A stretch of DNA of 64,000 nucleotides from Udaeobacter sp963725505. Lineage in GTDB: Bacteria > Verrucomicrobiota > Verrucomicrobiia > Chthoniobacterales > UBA10450. The translations under genes and the position numbers were made by a program. This document shows, in pieces, positions 20,153-29,005 of this stretch. Within the stretch, counting starts at the first letter, position 1. The number at the start of each line of letters is the position of its first letter. A model generated the notes under the pieces. It was given only the letters and a program-made list of their open reading frames with translations, did not search any database and was not told where the DNA came from. The stretch spans positions 62,001-126,000 of the forward strand of contig CAVRYN010000002.1 in the NCBI GenBank assembly GCA_963725505.1, written 5' to 3'.

Positions 20153-20707
20153 ATGCTTAAGAGATTCGTCCCGCAAAAGCCGATGCCGCCGGTCCGAGAA
20201 GAGCCGCGGTATCCGGACACAGATGACAACAATCATTCTGCGAGTCGGGAAGAACCAAAAACGTCAACAATAACCGATAACCCAAATTCAAATCCTATGG
20301 CAGATCACGGAGGTAAAGACATCCTCTCGAGCGATGTCGAAATCAAAGGCTCGATCAAGTTCCAAAAAGAACTGCTCATCGACGGGAAGGTCGAAGGGGA
20401 CATTAACTCTGATGGCGTTTTGACGGTCGGTGAAAACGCTGAAATTCGGGGCGAGATAACAACCAAATCGATCACCGTCTATGGCAAAGTGCACGGCAAC
20501 ATCACCGTGTCCGAGCGTTGCGAGCTAAAATCCAAATGCGTGTTGCAGGGAGATCTGAAAGCAGCGCGTCTCACCATCGAAGAGGGAGCCACTTTTATCG
20601 GCAAGTCGGAAGTCACCAGCGGAACGTTTTCCGCCAAGGCGGCAGCTCGGCCTGAGGTTGTGCGGCCCAATGAGCCCATCAAAGCAGCCTTTGGCGCGCG
20701 CGCATAA
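20153..20707 (+). CDS. Bactofilin (polymer-forming cytoskeletal protein)
   Basis: A 184-residue protein. The core (about 60-165) is a regular beta-helix repeat: VEIKGSIKFQKELLIDGKVE, then GENAEIRGEITTKSITVYGK, then CVLQGDLKAARLTIEEGATF. The N-terminal 50 residues are polar and disordered; an internal ATG at 20297 (MADHGGKD) is an alternative start. Bactofilins polymerise under the membrane and help shape cells or place wall enzymes. A second bactofilin follows 25 bp downstream. Confidence 0.9.
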   Translation: MLKRFVPQKPMPPVREEPRYPDTDDNNHSASREEPKTSTITDNPNSNPMADHGGKDILSSDVEIKGSIKFQKELLIDGKVEGDINSDGVLTVGENAEIRGEITTKSITVYGKVHGNITVSERCELKSKCVLQGDLKAARLTIEEGATFIGKSEVTSGTFSAKAAARPEVVRPNEPIKAAFGARA

Positions 20708-20732
20708 GGAAAGGATCTCGGCTTAGGGTCCA

Positions 20733-21575
20733 GTGGCCAATCCGTCGCTTGTAAAAGTCAGTGCGGAATGCCCGCACTGCGGCTTTAAGCAGATGGAATA
20801 TGCTGCGGCCAAAAGCTCGATCTGTCGCCAGTGCGGCCGCTCGTTTTTGCCATTCACGCCGAAGCCTGGCCTGAAACTGCGGACAAGGGAAGAAGCGCCC
20901 CCGCCAGAGAGCTCCTCCATTCTTGGCAGGTTCGAGGATTTTTGGAAGCGACAACACAGTTCCGTCATCGAGTGTTTTGATTGTAAACGAAAACAGCAGG
21001 TCAGTGGCGCGGCGACTTCAACAATCTGCCCGTCGTGTAGTGCGCATATTGATCTGCGCGACTACAAAATCACCAGCGGTTTCAGCCGAAGCATTCGAAC
21101 CCGGGGCGACGTGCATCTGACCGGCAAAGGCGATCTGGCCAGCAGCAGCGTGGTTTGTCGATCCGCCTTAGTCGAAGGCAGGCTGCGCGGGAATCTGCAA
21201 TGCGACGACACCGCGACGATTAACTACTCAGGCAAAATTCCGGGGCGTATCAGCGCTCGACACGTCATGGTTGATCGCAAAGCCGACATTCACTGCTTCC
21301 GCAGAATCCGCGCGGAAAGCGTCGAAATCAAAGGCAGAATGTCGGGCGAGATCGTTGCGCAAACGGTCACGGTGGAGAGGAAAGGCGCACTGGAAGGCGA
21401 TGTCACGGCAAGGGCCATCACAGTAGAAAAAGGCGGGATGTTTTCCGGCCAGCTCGTCATCGGTCAGATCGGCCTGACACAGGGAGAATTATTGCAGGAA
21501 CAAGAGCCGGCCGCGGCGAGTGATCCGGAGTCGAATTTTCCAGAAATGGCACCGCGGCCTTTGCCCGCGACGTAA
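20733..21575 (+). CDS. Bactofilin with two N-terminal zinc ribbons
   Basis: A 280-residue protein starting at GTG. Residues about 14-36 (CPHCGFKQM ... CRQCG) and about 81-104 (CFDCKRKQ ... CPSCS) are two CxxC/CxxC zinc ribbons. From about residue 110 the protein becomes a bactofilin beta-helix (TRGDVHLTGKGDLASSSVV, RRIRAESVEIKGRMSGEIV, GALEGDVTARAITVEKGGMF). It lies 25 bp after the simpler bactofilin, so the two probably form one operon and may co-polymerise. The ribbons suggest an added protein or nucleic-acid contact, which is inference. Confidence 0.85.
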   Translation: MANPSLVKVSAECPHCGFKQMEYAAAKSSICRQCGRSFLPFTPKPGLKLRTREEAPPPESSSILGRFEDFWKRQHSSVIECFDCKRKQQVSGAATSTICPSCSAHIDLRDYKITSGFSRSIRTRGDVHLTGKGDLASSSVVCRSALVEGRLRGNLQCDDTATINYSGKIPGRISARHVMVDRKADIHCFRRIRAESVEIKGRMSGEIVAQTVTVERKGALEGDVTARAITVEKGGMFSGQLVIGQIGLTQGELLQEQEPAAASDPESNFPEMAPRPLPAT

Positions 21576-21589
21576 CACCGATCAACTCC

Positions 21590-22009
21590 ATGCCAAGACT
21601 GCATCCACGCAGTCCTTACGAGAAACTTGGCGGCTTCGTGCATCTGCCGCGTTTGATCGACAAGGCCAGACTGCATCGGAAAGGATTGCTTGACGGTTAC
21701 AACTACAAAACCGTCGGCTTCGATAAACATTTGCTCGCGTTCCTCAAAATCGATGGCGACACATTTGAAGAGATTGCCAACAAACTGGAGGATGACGCCT
21801 CGATTCTGAAATGGGTGCAGGAAAACGGCGCAAAACATTCGCCCGAAGCAATCGAACAATGGAACCAGGCGATGATTTCGCGCCATCCCGACACCGCTGC
21901 CAAAAAGGCGCGTTTCCTGCATTTCCTTAAAGAGGCAGGCGGCGAAGGCCGCAAAGATATTCGGACGTATTTCGATCTGATCGAGTTTGATGAAGGGCGG
22001 TTAAAATGA
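21590..22009 (+). CDS. DUF5069 family protein
   Basis: A 139-residue cytoplasmic protein: SPYEKLGGFVHLPRLIDKAR, then YNYKTVGFDKHLLAFL and EIANKLEDDASILKWVQENG. These blocks match DUF5069, an uncharacterised family frequent in Verrucomicrobiota and Planctomycetota. It starts 15 bp after the zinc-ribbon bactofilin and is probably in the same operon. Function unknown. Confidence 0.8.
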   Translation: MPRLHPRSPYEKLGGFVHLPRLIDKARLHRKGLLDGYNYKTVGFDKHLLAFLKIDGDTFEEIANKLEDDASILKWVQENGAKHSPEAIEQWNQAMISRHPDTAAKKARFLHFLKEAGGEGRKDIRTYFDLIEFDEGRLK

Positions 22010-22050
22010 CCCGCCTTCGTCCGGCAGCCACCGGACTACGGCGGGCAGGC

Positions 22051-22145
22051 GAATGACAAATGCCGAATGACGAAGGAAACCCGAATGACAAAATGACCAA
22101 GGCGCTCACATGTGCTGCATTTTCGTCATTCGTTCTTCGTCATTC
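22051..22145. repeat. Inverted GAATGAC arrays
   Basis: GAATGAC occurs at 22051, 22065 and 22083 on the plus strand and its complement GTCATTC at 22125 and 22139, making two facing arms around a roughly 35-bp centre. The arrays fill the gap between two convergent genes. The right-arm word supplies the TGA stop of the nucleotidyltransferase gene. Confidence 0.7.
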
Positions 22146-22898
22146 TCCCGCTTTGATCTTCGCGAGAATCTGATCTGCGTTTTCCAACGTTTCTTTGCTT
22201 CCGATATCAAGCCATTTGCCTTTGATCTGAAACGTCTTTACTGGTTTGCGCGTGTAGAACCATTGCACAAAACGGCCTGGCTGATCCGGATTATTGCCTG
22301 CAGCCAGATATGTCGTTAAAAGAGACAGAACCGCAGGCGAATAATAGTAAACAGCGACTGCAGCCAGGGTTCCCTGGGGTTTCTCCGGCTTTTCCTCGAA
22401 GCGGGTAATGATTCCATCCGCATCAACGGTGATGTTGCCGTATTTTTTGATGGCTTCAGCGTCGCCGACATCATAGACCGCAACCGTTGCGTCAGTTCCC
22501 CTCGCGCATTCCACAAAATTCGCCAGCGATTCAGTAAACAGGTTGTCGCCGGCGACGATTAACAGGCTGCTTTGGCTCAGGTTCTCGCGCGAGACGACAA
22601 AATTGATGTCGCCAATTGCACCCAACTTATCTTCATCGCTGGTGGAACCGTCATTAATGATTTTGAATTTGAATTCCGGTTGCCGGTCCCGATAGCGTTC
22701 GCTCCAGGCTTGGAAGTCAGCCGCGAATTTGTCGTTTGTTACCACATAGATCGTTTCCAGGTCAGGAATACCCGCGAGGTTATCCACCACCCACTCGATA
22801 ATCGGTTTGCCTCCCACCACGAGCAGCGGCTTCGCCTTTTTGAGCGTTAACGGATAGAGGCGCGTTGCGTACCCGGCTGCGAGAATAAGAGCGTTCAT
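22140..22898 (-). CDS. Sugar-1-phosphate nucleotidyltransferase
   Basis: A 252-residue protein from ATG 22898. LILAAGYATRLYPLTLKKAK is the nucleotide-binding signature, KPLLVVGGKPIIEW follows, and IVAGDNLF carries the metal-binding Asp. GKWLDIGSKETLENAD closes the fold. It activates a sugar phosphate with an NTP (glucose-1-phosphate thymidylyl- or uridylyl-type); the nucleotide is not clear. It lies 45 bp downstream of glnD on the same strand. Confidence 0.88.
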   Translation of the reverse strand: MNALILAAGYATRLYPLTLKKAKPLLVVGGKPIIEWVVDNLAGIPDLETIYVVTNDKFAADFQAWSERYRDRQPEFKFKIINDGSTSDEDKLGAIGDINFVVSRENLSQSSLLIVAGDNLFTESLANFVECARGTDATVAVYDVGDAEAIKKYGNITVDADGIITRFEEKPEKPQGTLAAVAVYYYSPAVLSLLTTYLAAGNNPDQPGRFVQWFYTRKPVKTFQIKGKWLDIGSKETLENADQILAKIKAGE

Positions 22899-22943
22899 GA
22901 GACCCAAACAGTACGTAGCAAAACTGAAACGCGCTCGTGTTTT

Positions 22944-25718
22944 CTACTGCGATTTCGCAGCGCTTCCACTTAAGATCGCGTTTTTTAGATGCTGTTGGAT
23001 CACCCGGATCCGGTGTGAATCGGTAATCTTGGCGTGGTTGGCGCCGTCCACCACATACAGCGTATCAATCGCTGCGCCGGCCTGCGTGTTAATACGAGAC
23101 AGTGGGATCAAAATATTTTCGCGATCAAGACAGTTCAGCACGTCGTAGAGCAATCCGAGCCGGTCCGGAGCTTGAATCTCAATAAGCGTGTAGCTTGGGT
23201 GCGTTCTGTTATCGATGGCAATGCGCGTCGGAAATTCAATTGCCGGCGCGAGACGACGGCTTTGGCGCTTCGCCTTTTCGATTAATGGCAGAAAATAGAA
23301 GCTCTCGTCTTCGAGGGCTCGTCGCAAAGTTTGCTCTACCAGCTTGAAATCTCGTGGGTCGGTGGCCGGGCGGGCGTTCATGTCGCACACGCGGAAAACT
23401 CCGAGCACCACGTTGTCGCCGCGCGGAAAAACGTCGGCGCTCAAAATGTTCAACGGCACAACGGAAAACGATCCGGCAACTTTTGCCAGCAACCGTTCGC
23501 GCTCCCACGTGCAGAAGGTCATAACAGTGTGCCCCTGCTCTGGCACAACCTTCCATTTGATTGCTGGCGCCAGCGGAAGCTCTCCCCCCGTGGAGACGTT
23601 TTCGAGGAACGACCGGAATAATTTCAGGTGCTCGACAATCTCGCGAAGATCGCTCGCGCGGAAGTAATGATCCGGCATGAAGTCAAAGTGCGCTTCAATT
23701 TCCTCTGCGTAGTCCGGTGAAAGTTTCTCGGACACAGCAGCCTGCAAGCTTTGGCGCTCGATTCTTGTTTGTTCGTCATAAGATTTCCGGTCGGCCAGAT
23801 AACGCGAGGTCTGGTGAAACAACTGCCAGACGAGGGACTCCTTCCAATCCGACCACGCTTCGGCGCTTGTGCCCTGGCCGTCCGCCAGAGTCAGCAGCAT
23901 GAGCGCGTTCAGGTTTTTCTGATTCTTCACAATCTGGGCCAGTTCCATAACCGTGGCTGGGTCGTCCAGGTTTCTCTGCTGCGCGATCATGGAAAGCGTA
24001 AGATGATGATCGACCAGAAGGATAAGTGACTTGCGCTCCTCGGAGGATAATTGCAAACGGGCGGCAACGCGCTGTGCGAAGAGGGCGCTCGCTTCCGAGT
24101 GTGGCCGTGCACCGACGGCTTTGCCGCTGTCGTGCAAGAGCAGCGCGAGATAGAGAACCAGCGGGTCCTCGAGCTCCTCAAAAATTCTGCGATAAGCAAT
24201 CAGCTTGGGATCATTCGTCTCCGCCAGCGCGTCGAGTTTGTCGATACACACCAGCGTATGCTCGTCCGCTGTGTAACGATGCAGAAATTCGTGCTGCACC
24301 AGGCACGTGAGCTGGCCGAATTCGGGGATGTAGCGACCGAGAAAATCGACCCGATGCATCATTCGCAGGATGCGTCCCACTTTCCCTTTTTGCGATAGAA
24401 TCGATTTGAAGATCGTGCGCGGCCCCCGCGCATACTGATAGGTGCGGGTAACCTGGCCGAGGTTTCTGCTCAATAAATCCGCCAGTTCCGGGCTAAGATC
24501 CAAGGCGCGCTCCAGCGCCCACTGAAATGCCCGCATCATCTGTTCGGGATCTTTGCGAAAAATATCCGGCCGCGCCGGATGCAATTGTTTATTGCGAACA
24601 AAGAAAGAGTCCCCGATTGGAGTTTTGTCAGCTCTTATTAACGGAAGAAAACTAAAAAGAGAACGGGTCTTGCTTGTGACGTATCCGCTCACAAATTGCT
24701 CCGTGATGCGTTCGGTCACCCGTAAGATATTTCGCGTGTGGTCGTAGTAGTCCCGCATAAGCGCCTCGCTGCGGAGCTGGCCGTTTCGAGGAGAATAATC
24801 GAGCCGTTTTGCGATTTGCTCCTGCAGGTTGATGTGCAGTACGTCGGTGGCGCGTCCGGTCGCGTAATGCAAGTCCGTGCGCAAGCGGAGGAGAAAATCG
24901 TAGGCTCTCTCGATCCGTCGCTGGTCGCTTTCGCTCAGCCAATCTTTGCCCACCAACTGGTTCGTGCTCAGCGAGCCCTCCCTGAAGTAGGTTATCCAAA
25001 GCAGATTCTGATAGTCGCGCAGCCCGCCGCAGCCGCTCTTCAGATTGGGCTCTTGCAGATAGACGCTGTCGCCGAATTTTTTGTGCCGGGCAACCTGGTC
25101 TTGCATGCGCATTTCGACATATTCGCGTTCATACCCCTCGACACATTTTGAACGAAATTGCTCTCGAAACTCGCGTGCGAGCTCTCTGTCCCCGGCGAGA
25201 AAACGCGACTCCAGCATGGCCGTCTTTGTGCGCATATCACGGTTGGCCTGGGCAATCGCTTCTTTAATGGAACGCGTGGAGTGCCCAACCTTAAAGCCGC
25301 TGTCCCATAGCAGATAGAGAACTTGATTTACCATCTCCTCCAGGTGCGGAGAAATCTTGTATCGTTGCCGATGCAACAGCATGACGTCAATGTCACTGAA
25401 AGGGTTGAGTTCGCCCCGGCCATATCCGCCAAGACCGATCAACGCGAGCGGAACTTTGGCTGCGTCATTTCCAGGAGCAGCAGCCGCAGCAGCGGCGCCG
25501 ACGACGTACTGCAATAAGATATCAATCAATTCAGCCCGTCGCGCGCAAATTTCGCGGCCACCCCCGCCGGCCTGATGCTTCAGCCGCAATCGATGCTCTT
25601 CAACCTTGAGAAATTTTTTGTAAAGCGGGAGAACCTCCGTTGGTCGTCTGGTCCCTGTGGCCGCAAGACGGTTTTCGGCGTGCGCCAGAACTTGTTCCAG
25701 ATGTCGGGACATTCTCAT
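22944..25718 (-). CDS. glnD: [Protein-PII] uridylyltransferase / bifunctional GlnD
   Basis: A 924-residue nitrogen-status sensor. GLGGYGRGELNPFSDIDVML is the nucleotidyltransferase motif. The HD domain is at LVLYLALLLHDSGKAVGARPH, with VDHHLTLSMIAQQRN following. Two ACT domains close the protein (MTFCTWERERLLAKVAGSFS and THPSYTLIEIQAPDRLGLLY). It adds UMP to PII when glutamine is low and removes it when high. Length and domain order are normal. Poly-Ala (about 75-85) is a small linker insertion. Confidence 0.96.
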   Translation of the reverse strand: MRMSRHLEQVLAHAENRLAATGTRRPTEVLPLYKKFLKVEEHRLRLKHQAGGGGREICARRAELIDILLQYVVGAAAAAAAPGNDAAKVPLALIGLGGYGRGELNPFSDIDVMLLHRQRYKISPHLEEMVNQVLYLLWDSGFKVGHSTRSIKEAIAQANRDMRTKTAMLESRFLAGDRELAREFREQFRSKCVEGYEREYVEMRMQDQVARHKKFGDSVYLQEPNLKSGCGGLRDYQNLLWITYFREGSLSTNQLVGKDWLSESDQRRIERAYDFLLRLRTDLHYATGRATDVLHINLQEQIAKRLDYSPRNGQLRSEALMRDYYDHTRNILRVTERITEQFVSGYVTSKTRSLFSFLPLIRADKTPIGDSFFVRNKQLHPARPDIFRKDPEQMMRAFQWALERALDLSPELADLLSRNLGQVTRTYQYARGPRTIFKSILSQKGKVGRILRMMHRVDFLGRYIPEFGQLTCLVQHEFLHRYTADEHTLVCIDKLDALAETNDPKLIAYRRIFEELEDPLVLYLALLLHDSGKAVGARPHSEASALFAQRVAARLQLSSEERKSLILLVDHHLTLSMIAQQRNLDDPATVMELAQIVKNQKNLNALMLLTLADGQGTSAEAWSDWKESLVWQLFHQTSRYLADRKSYDEQTRIERQSLQAAVSEKLSPDYAEEIEAHFDFMPDHYFRASDLREIVEHLKLFRSFLENVSTGGELPLAPAIKWKVVPEQGHTVMTFCTWERERLLAKVAGSFSVVPLNILSADVFPRGDNVVLGVFRVCDMNARPATDPRDFKLVEQTLRRALEDESFYFLPLIEKAKRQSRRLAPAIEFPTRIAIDNRTHPSYTLIEIQAPDRLGLLYDVLNCLDRENILIPLSRINTQAGAAIDTLYVVDGANHAKITDSHRIRVIQQHLKNAILSGSAAKSQ

Positions 25719-25783
25719 CGCCAGTTTAGATCGCGGTTTAATCTAAAGTTGGAAATCCAAAATCCAAAATCTGCATCCTACCG

Positions 25784-25889
25784 CTGTCATGTTGAGCGAA
25801 GCGAAACATCTCTGGATTAATTTTCCGATTGGGCGAGCATCGATCCAAAATTTGATCCGAGATGTCTTCGCTTCGCTCAGACATGACAG
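25784..25889. repeat. Dispersed inverted repeat (TCATGTTGAGCGAAGCG type)
   Basis: CTGTCATGTTGAGCGAAGCG followed by AAACATCTCTGGAT on the left; GATCCGAGATGTCTTCGCT followed by TCGCTCAGACATGACAG on the right. The arms are near-perfect complements around about 40 bp. Just before it (25753-25775) are three 7-bp steps AAATCCA/AAATCCA/AAATCTG. It fills the glnD-apt gap. Confidence 0.75.
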
Positions 25890-25938
25890 TGCGCGTGGCC
25901 TGACGCAGCACGCGCGCTTATGTCTGCCGTGCAAAAAT

Positions 25939-26469
25939 TCAGTATTTTAGGAACGACGTGACCGGCGTCGGCTCGAGTTGCTTCCGGCCATGAAGGGATT
26001 CTAACTCGATTAGAAACTGCGCTTCGACCAGATTTCCGCCAGCTTTACGAATAAGGACAGCTGCGGCAGCAGAAGTCCCGCCGGTCGCGAGTAAATCATC
26101 CACCAGCACAACCCGCTCGCCCTCTCTCATGGCGTCGATGTGCATCTCCATTTCCGCCTCGCCATACTCGAGCGAGTATTTCGCGACCTCCGTCCGGTAG
26201 GGAAGCTTGCCGCGCTTCCGGATCGGCACGAAACCAACACCAAGTTCATATGCCACCGCCGATCCAAAAACGAAGCCCCGCGCGTCGATTCCGACGATTT
26301 TGTCAATCTTTCTCCCGCGGCACCTCTCCAGAAAAAGATCAATTGACGCACGGAACAAAGCGGGATCGTTCAAGACGGGCGTGATGTCTTTGAACATGAT
26401 CCCTTTCTTTGGGAAATCGGGCACGTCGCGAACAGCAGCGCGGAGCTTTCCAAGTATGTCCAACGCCAT
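25939..26469 (-). CDS. apt: Adenine phosphoribosyltransferase
   Basis: A 176-residue type I PRTase converting adenine and PRPP to AMP. I use ATG 26469 (MALDILGKLRAAVRDVPDFP). PKKGIMFKDITPVL and VGIDARGFVFGSAVAYE are family blocks; VVLVDDLLATGGTSAAA is the PRPP-binding loop. Normal length, complete. An upstream in-frame ATG at 26505 adds 12 residues unlike the family. Confidence 0.95.
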   Translation of the reverse strand: MALDILGKLRAAVRDVPDFPKKGIMFKDITPVLNDPALFRASIDLFLERCRGRKIDKIVGIDARGFVFGSAVAYELGVGFVPIRKRGKLPYRTEVAKYSLEYGEAEMEMHIDAMREGERVVLVDDLLATGGTSAAAAVLIRKAGGNLVEAQFLIELESLHGRKQLEPTPVTSFLKY

Positions 26470-26611
26470 CGGCGGGAACGCTAGTGGGCTGCAATGAAAG
26501 GTCAATCAACCTTCTCCGCGACGGACGCGCCGGAGGAGCAAATTAGTAATCACGCGGCCACTTTACACAGGATTGCCAACTCGGGACGGCAATCTAGAAT
26601 AGGCTGTCCCG

Positions 26612-27406
26612 GTGGATCGTTATCTCCTCATTGTTTCGACAGTTTGTTTTCTCGCAGCAGTCGTGCACACGATTATTGAGCTGCGTGCCGGGGTGTTTCG
26701 TCCGATGCGATTCAATTTTTTTGCGGTCGGCTTGGGATTTGTTTTTCAGACGGCGTTCTTGTCGGTCCGCGGTCATGCGCTGGGTCGCTGTCCGCTGACG
26801 AACCTGTTCGAGGTTTTCGTTTTTCTGGCGTGGTCGGTGGCGCTGATGTACATACTCGTGGGTCCGCTCTATCGCCTCTCGCTGATGGGCGCGTTCACCG
26901 CACCGCTGGTGGTTTTGCTGCAAGGTTTTGCGCTCGTAGGGCCAATCGACATCCGTCACCCGGTGAAAGTGCCAGCCAATCCGTGGCTGGAATTTCACGC
27001 TTCGATTTCGACCGTGGCCTACGGGGCGTTCGCTCTCGCTTGCATCGCTGGCGTCATGTATCTGATCCAGGAACGGCAGCTTAAGACGCATCAGTTGCAT
27101 TCTGTTTTTTATCATTTGCCGCCGCTGACAGATCTTTATGCAACCATCACCCGGCTGCTGTGGTGGGGCTTTGCGCTTTACACGCTGGGCATTGTGAGCG
27201 GTTTCTTTACGGGCCGCCCATTGCCGCGCGTGCAAGTCGTGGCCGCTATTGGGGTCTGGTTGCTTTACGCGACGATTTTACAAGGTCGTCATCTTCGGTG
27301 GTTCGCGCCGAGATGGGTGGCCACGTTATGCATCATTGGCTTTAGCGTGGCACTCGCACTTCTCTGGGGAATCGAATTCACCGCGGAAATGCGTCCGCTG
27401 CCATGA
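26612..27406 (+). CDS. CcsA/HemX-like cytochrome c assembly protein
   Basis: A 264-residue membrane protein with about eight hydrophobic segments. It starts at GTG (MDRYLLIVSTVCFLAAVVHT). HASISTVAYGAFALACIAGV and LWWGFALYTLGIVSGFF are typical of the CcsA/HemX family that handles haem at the membrane. It overlaps hemA by 4 bp (ATGA), a classical hemX-hemA arrangement, so it heads the tetrapyrrole operon. Confidence 0.88.
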   Translation: MDRYLLIVSTVCFLAAVVHTIIELRAGVFRPMRFNFFAVGLGFVFQTAFLSVRGHALGRCPLTNLFEVFVFLAWSVALMYILVGPLYRLSLMGAFTAPLVVLLQGFALVGPIDIRHPVKVPANPWLEFHASISTVAYGAFALACIAGVMYLIQERQLKTHQLHSVFYHLPPLTDLYATITRLLWWGFALYTLGIVSGFFTGRPLPRVQVVAAIGVWLLYATILQGRHLRWFAPRWVATLCIIGFSVALALLWGIEFTAEMRPLP

Positions 27407-28473
27407 ATCTTTTCTGTCTCGGATTAAGTCATCACACCGCCGACGTGGCGACACGGGAGCAGTTCAGCCCTAGCGCGACGGCCGAATCGACCCTGCGCCA
27501 AACCGGTTGCGCGGAAGCGTTGTTGCTGACGACGTGTAATCGGGTGGAGGTTTATGCGGTTTCGCAAAAACGCGTTTCCACGGATGAAATTGCGCGTTGC
27601 CTCACGCGAAAAATCGACATCGATCCTCACGATTACGCGCCCCCTTTTTATCGCTACGAGGCTGAAAAGTGCGTGCAGCATCTTTTCCGAGTCGCCTCCG
27701 GGCTCGATTCGATGGTTGTTGGCGAGAGCGAGATACTCGGACAGGCAAAAAAAGCATACGAGTCCGCCAGAACATCCGGAGCAGTCGGTCCGTATTTACA
27801 TCGTTTGTTTCAGCGCGCCTTTCGCGTAGCGAAACAGGTCCGCACGCACACGGACATTGCGCGCGGCGCGGTGTCGGTAGGCTCAGTCGCTGTCGATTTA
27901 GCGCAAAGAATTTTTGGTAAATTAAGCGATTGCAAGGTTCTCGTGCTTGGCGCAGGCGAAACCAGCGAACGCACTGCGCGTGCGCTTATTTCGCGCGGCG
28001 TCAGTGATCTTCTCGTAGCCAATCGCTCGATGGATCGCGCGTGCAAGCTGGCGCAGACGACAGGTGGCCGCGCTGTGCCGTTCGACGAGTGGGCGGTGCA
28101 ATGCCGTGAGATCGATATTCTGATTACATCGACAGCATCGGAAACGCCGCTGCTGACGGCGGACAAACTCGCGCCGATGTTGCGTGAGCGTTTGGATCGT
28201 CCGCTCTTTATCATCGACATTGCCGTGCCTCGCGACGTCGATCCCAGCGTAAATGAAATGGAAGGGGTTTATCTTTACGACATCGATTCCATACGATCCG
28301 TGGCGGAGCAATCACTCGCCCTCCGACGCCAGCAGGTTGCCGCAGCAGAGGCGATCATTGCGGAACATGTCGCGGATTTTGTCGATTCAATTTCTCGAGG
28401 ACTGAATCGCCCCTTGCAAACTGCGGAGCATCACTCGCTCGGCGAAAATCCGCTACGGGCGTCCGAGCTGTAG
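27403..28473 (+). CDS. hemA: Glutamyl-tRNA reductase
   Basis: A 356-residue protein. It reduces Glu-tRNA to glutamate-1-semialdehyde, the first step of C5 tetrapyrrole synthesis. LGLSHHTADVATRE and LLTTCNRVEVY, with catalytic Cys45, are diagnostic; GLDSMVVGESEILGQ and the NADPH-binding VLVLGAGETSERTARAL follow. It is shorter than usual (family about 400-450): the spine helix is present but most of the C-terminal dimerisation domain is missing. The TAG stop lies inside the REP that starts the transposase insertion, so truncation by that insertion is possible. Confidence 0.94.
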   Translation: MNLFCLGLSHHTADVATREQFSPSATAESTLRQTGCAEALLLTTCNRVEVYAVSQKRVSTDEIARCLTRKIDIDPHDYAPPFYRYEAEKCVQHLFRVASGLDSMVVGESEILGQAKKAYESARTSGAVGPYLHRLFQRAFRVAKQVRTHTDIARGAVSVGSVAVDLAQRIFGKLSDCKVLVLGAGETSERTARALISRGVSDLLVANRSMDRACKLAQTTGGRAVPFDEWAVQCREIDILITSTASETPLLTADKLAPMLRERLDRPLFIIDIAVPRDVDPSVNEMEGVYLYDIDSIRSVAEQSLALRRQQVAAAEAIIAEHVADFVDSISRGLNRPLQTAEHHSLGENPLRASEL

Positions 28474-28493
28474 CGGCGGTCTATGACCGCCGA
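28468..28493. repeat. Left REP of the RAYT unit
   Basis: CTGTAGCGGCGGTCTATGAC plus CGCCGA. The stem is CGGCGGTC / GACCGCCG with a loop of about 2 nt. The 5' GTAG tetranucleotide is the kind of sequence RAYTs recognise next to the hairpin. It contains both the hemA stop (TAG, 28471-28473) and the transposase ATG (28483-28485). Confidence 0.85.
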
Positions 28494-28962
28494 GAATAAA
28501 AAACAGCGCCTGCGTCGGCTTGAGTTCGTGTTCGTACGATCGCCAATCTACTTCGTGACAGCATGTACAGAGTCGCGACGAAAGCTTCTTGCGAACTCGC
28601 GAGTGCACGAAAGCTTTCTCTGGTTTGCACAACAAGGTCCTCTGCATGGCGCTTGGGTCGGTAGATACGTGATTATGCCAGATCACATCCATTTGTTTGC
28701 GGCAACTGACGACGAGAAGATCACGCTCTCCAAATGGATGAAGTCGTTCAAGAACTCTTTGTCGAAAACTCTGCGCTTGGGTGGGGTTGACGCACCGCAT
28801 TGGCAAAAGACGTTTTTCGACCACGTCCTCCGTAGCAGCGAATCGTATTCAGAGAAATGGAGCTACGTTCGCGAGAATCCCGTGCGGGCTGGCTTGGTAA
28901 AAGAAGCAGAGGATTGGCCATTTATGGGCGAGGTCTTTCGATTGGAATATCGATCGGGGTAA
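28483..28962 (+). CDS. REP-associated tyrosine transposase (RAYT, Y1/HUH)
   Basis: A 159-residue Y1 transposase (TnpA_REP/PF01797-like). SPIYFVTACTESRRKLLAN is the N-terminal beta strand region. RYVIMPDHIHLFAA carries the HxH metal motif, and SEKWSYVRENPVRAGLV carries the catalytic Tyr. WPFMGEVF is near the end. The ATG sits at the tip of the REP hairpin. Such proteins bind and cleave single-stranded REP DNA and are thought to spread REP elements. It appears intact and may act on the other GTAG REPs in this window. Confidence 0.92.
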   Translation: MTAENKKQRLRRLEFVFVRSPIYFVTACTESRRKLLANSRVHESFLWFAQQGPLHGAWVGRYVIMPDHIHLFAATDDEKITLSKWMKSFKNSLSKTLRLGGVDAPHWQKTFFDHVLRSSESYSEKWSYVRENPVRAGLVKEAEDWPFMGEVFRLEYRSG

Positions 28963-28969
28963 CGCGTTA

Positions 28970-28995
28970 TCGGCGGTCACAGACCGCCGCTACAG
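28970..28995. repeat. Right REP of the RAYT unit
   Basis: TCGGCGGTCACAGACCGCCG followed by CTACAG, the inverted counterpart of the left REP with one loop difference. It ends 10 bp before the hemC start codon. Confidence 0.85.
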
Positions 28996-29005
28996 AGCAG
29001 CGATC

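Larger units (their letters stand above)
28468..28995 (+). mobile_element. REPtron: REP-RAYT-REP insertion between hemA and hemC
   Basis: Two nearly identical REP hairpins in inverted orientation (28468-28493 and 28970-28995) enclose a single tyrosine-transposase gene. The outer ends read CTGTAGCGGCGGTC and GACCGCCGCTACAG. The unit has the architecture described for REP-associated tyrosine transposases and interrupts a tetrapyrrole operon on the same strand. Confidence 0.85.
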
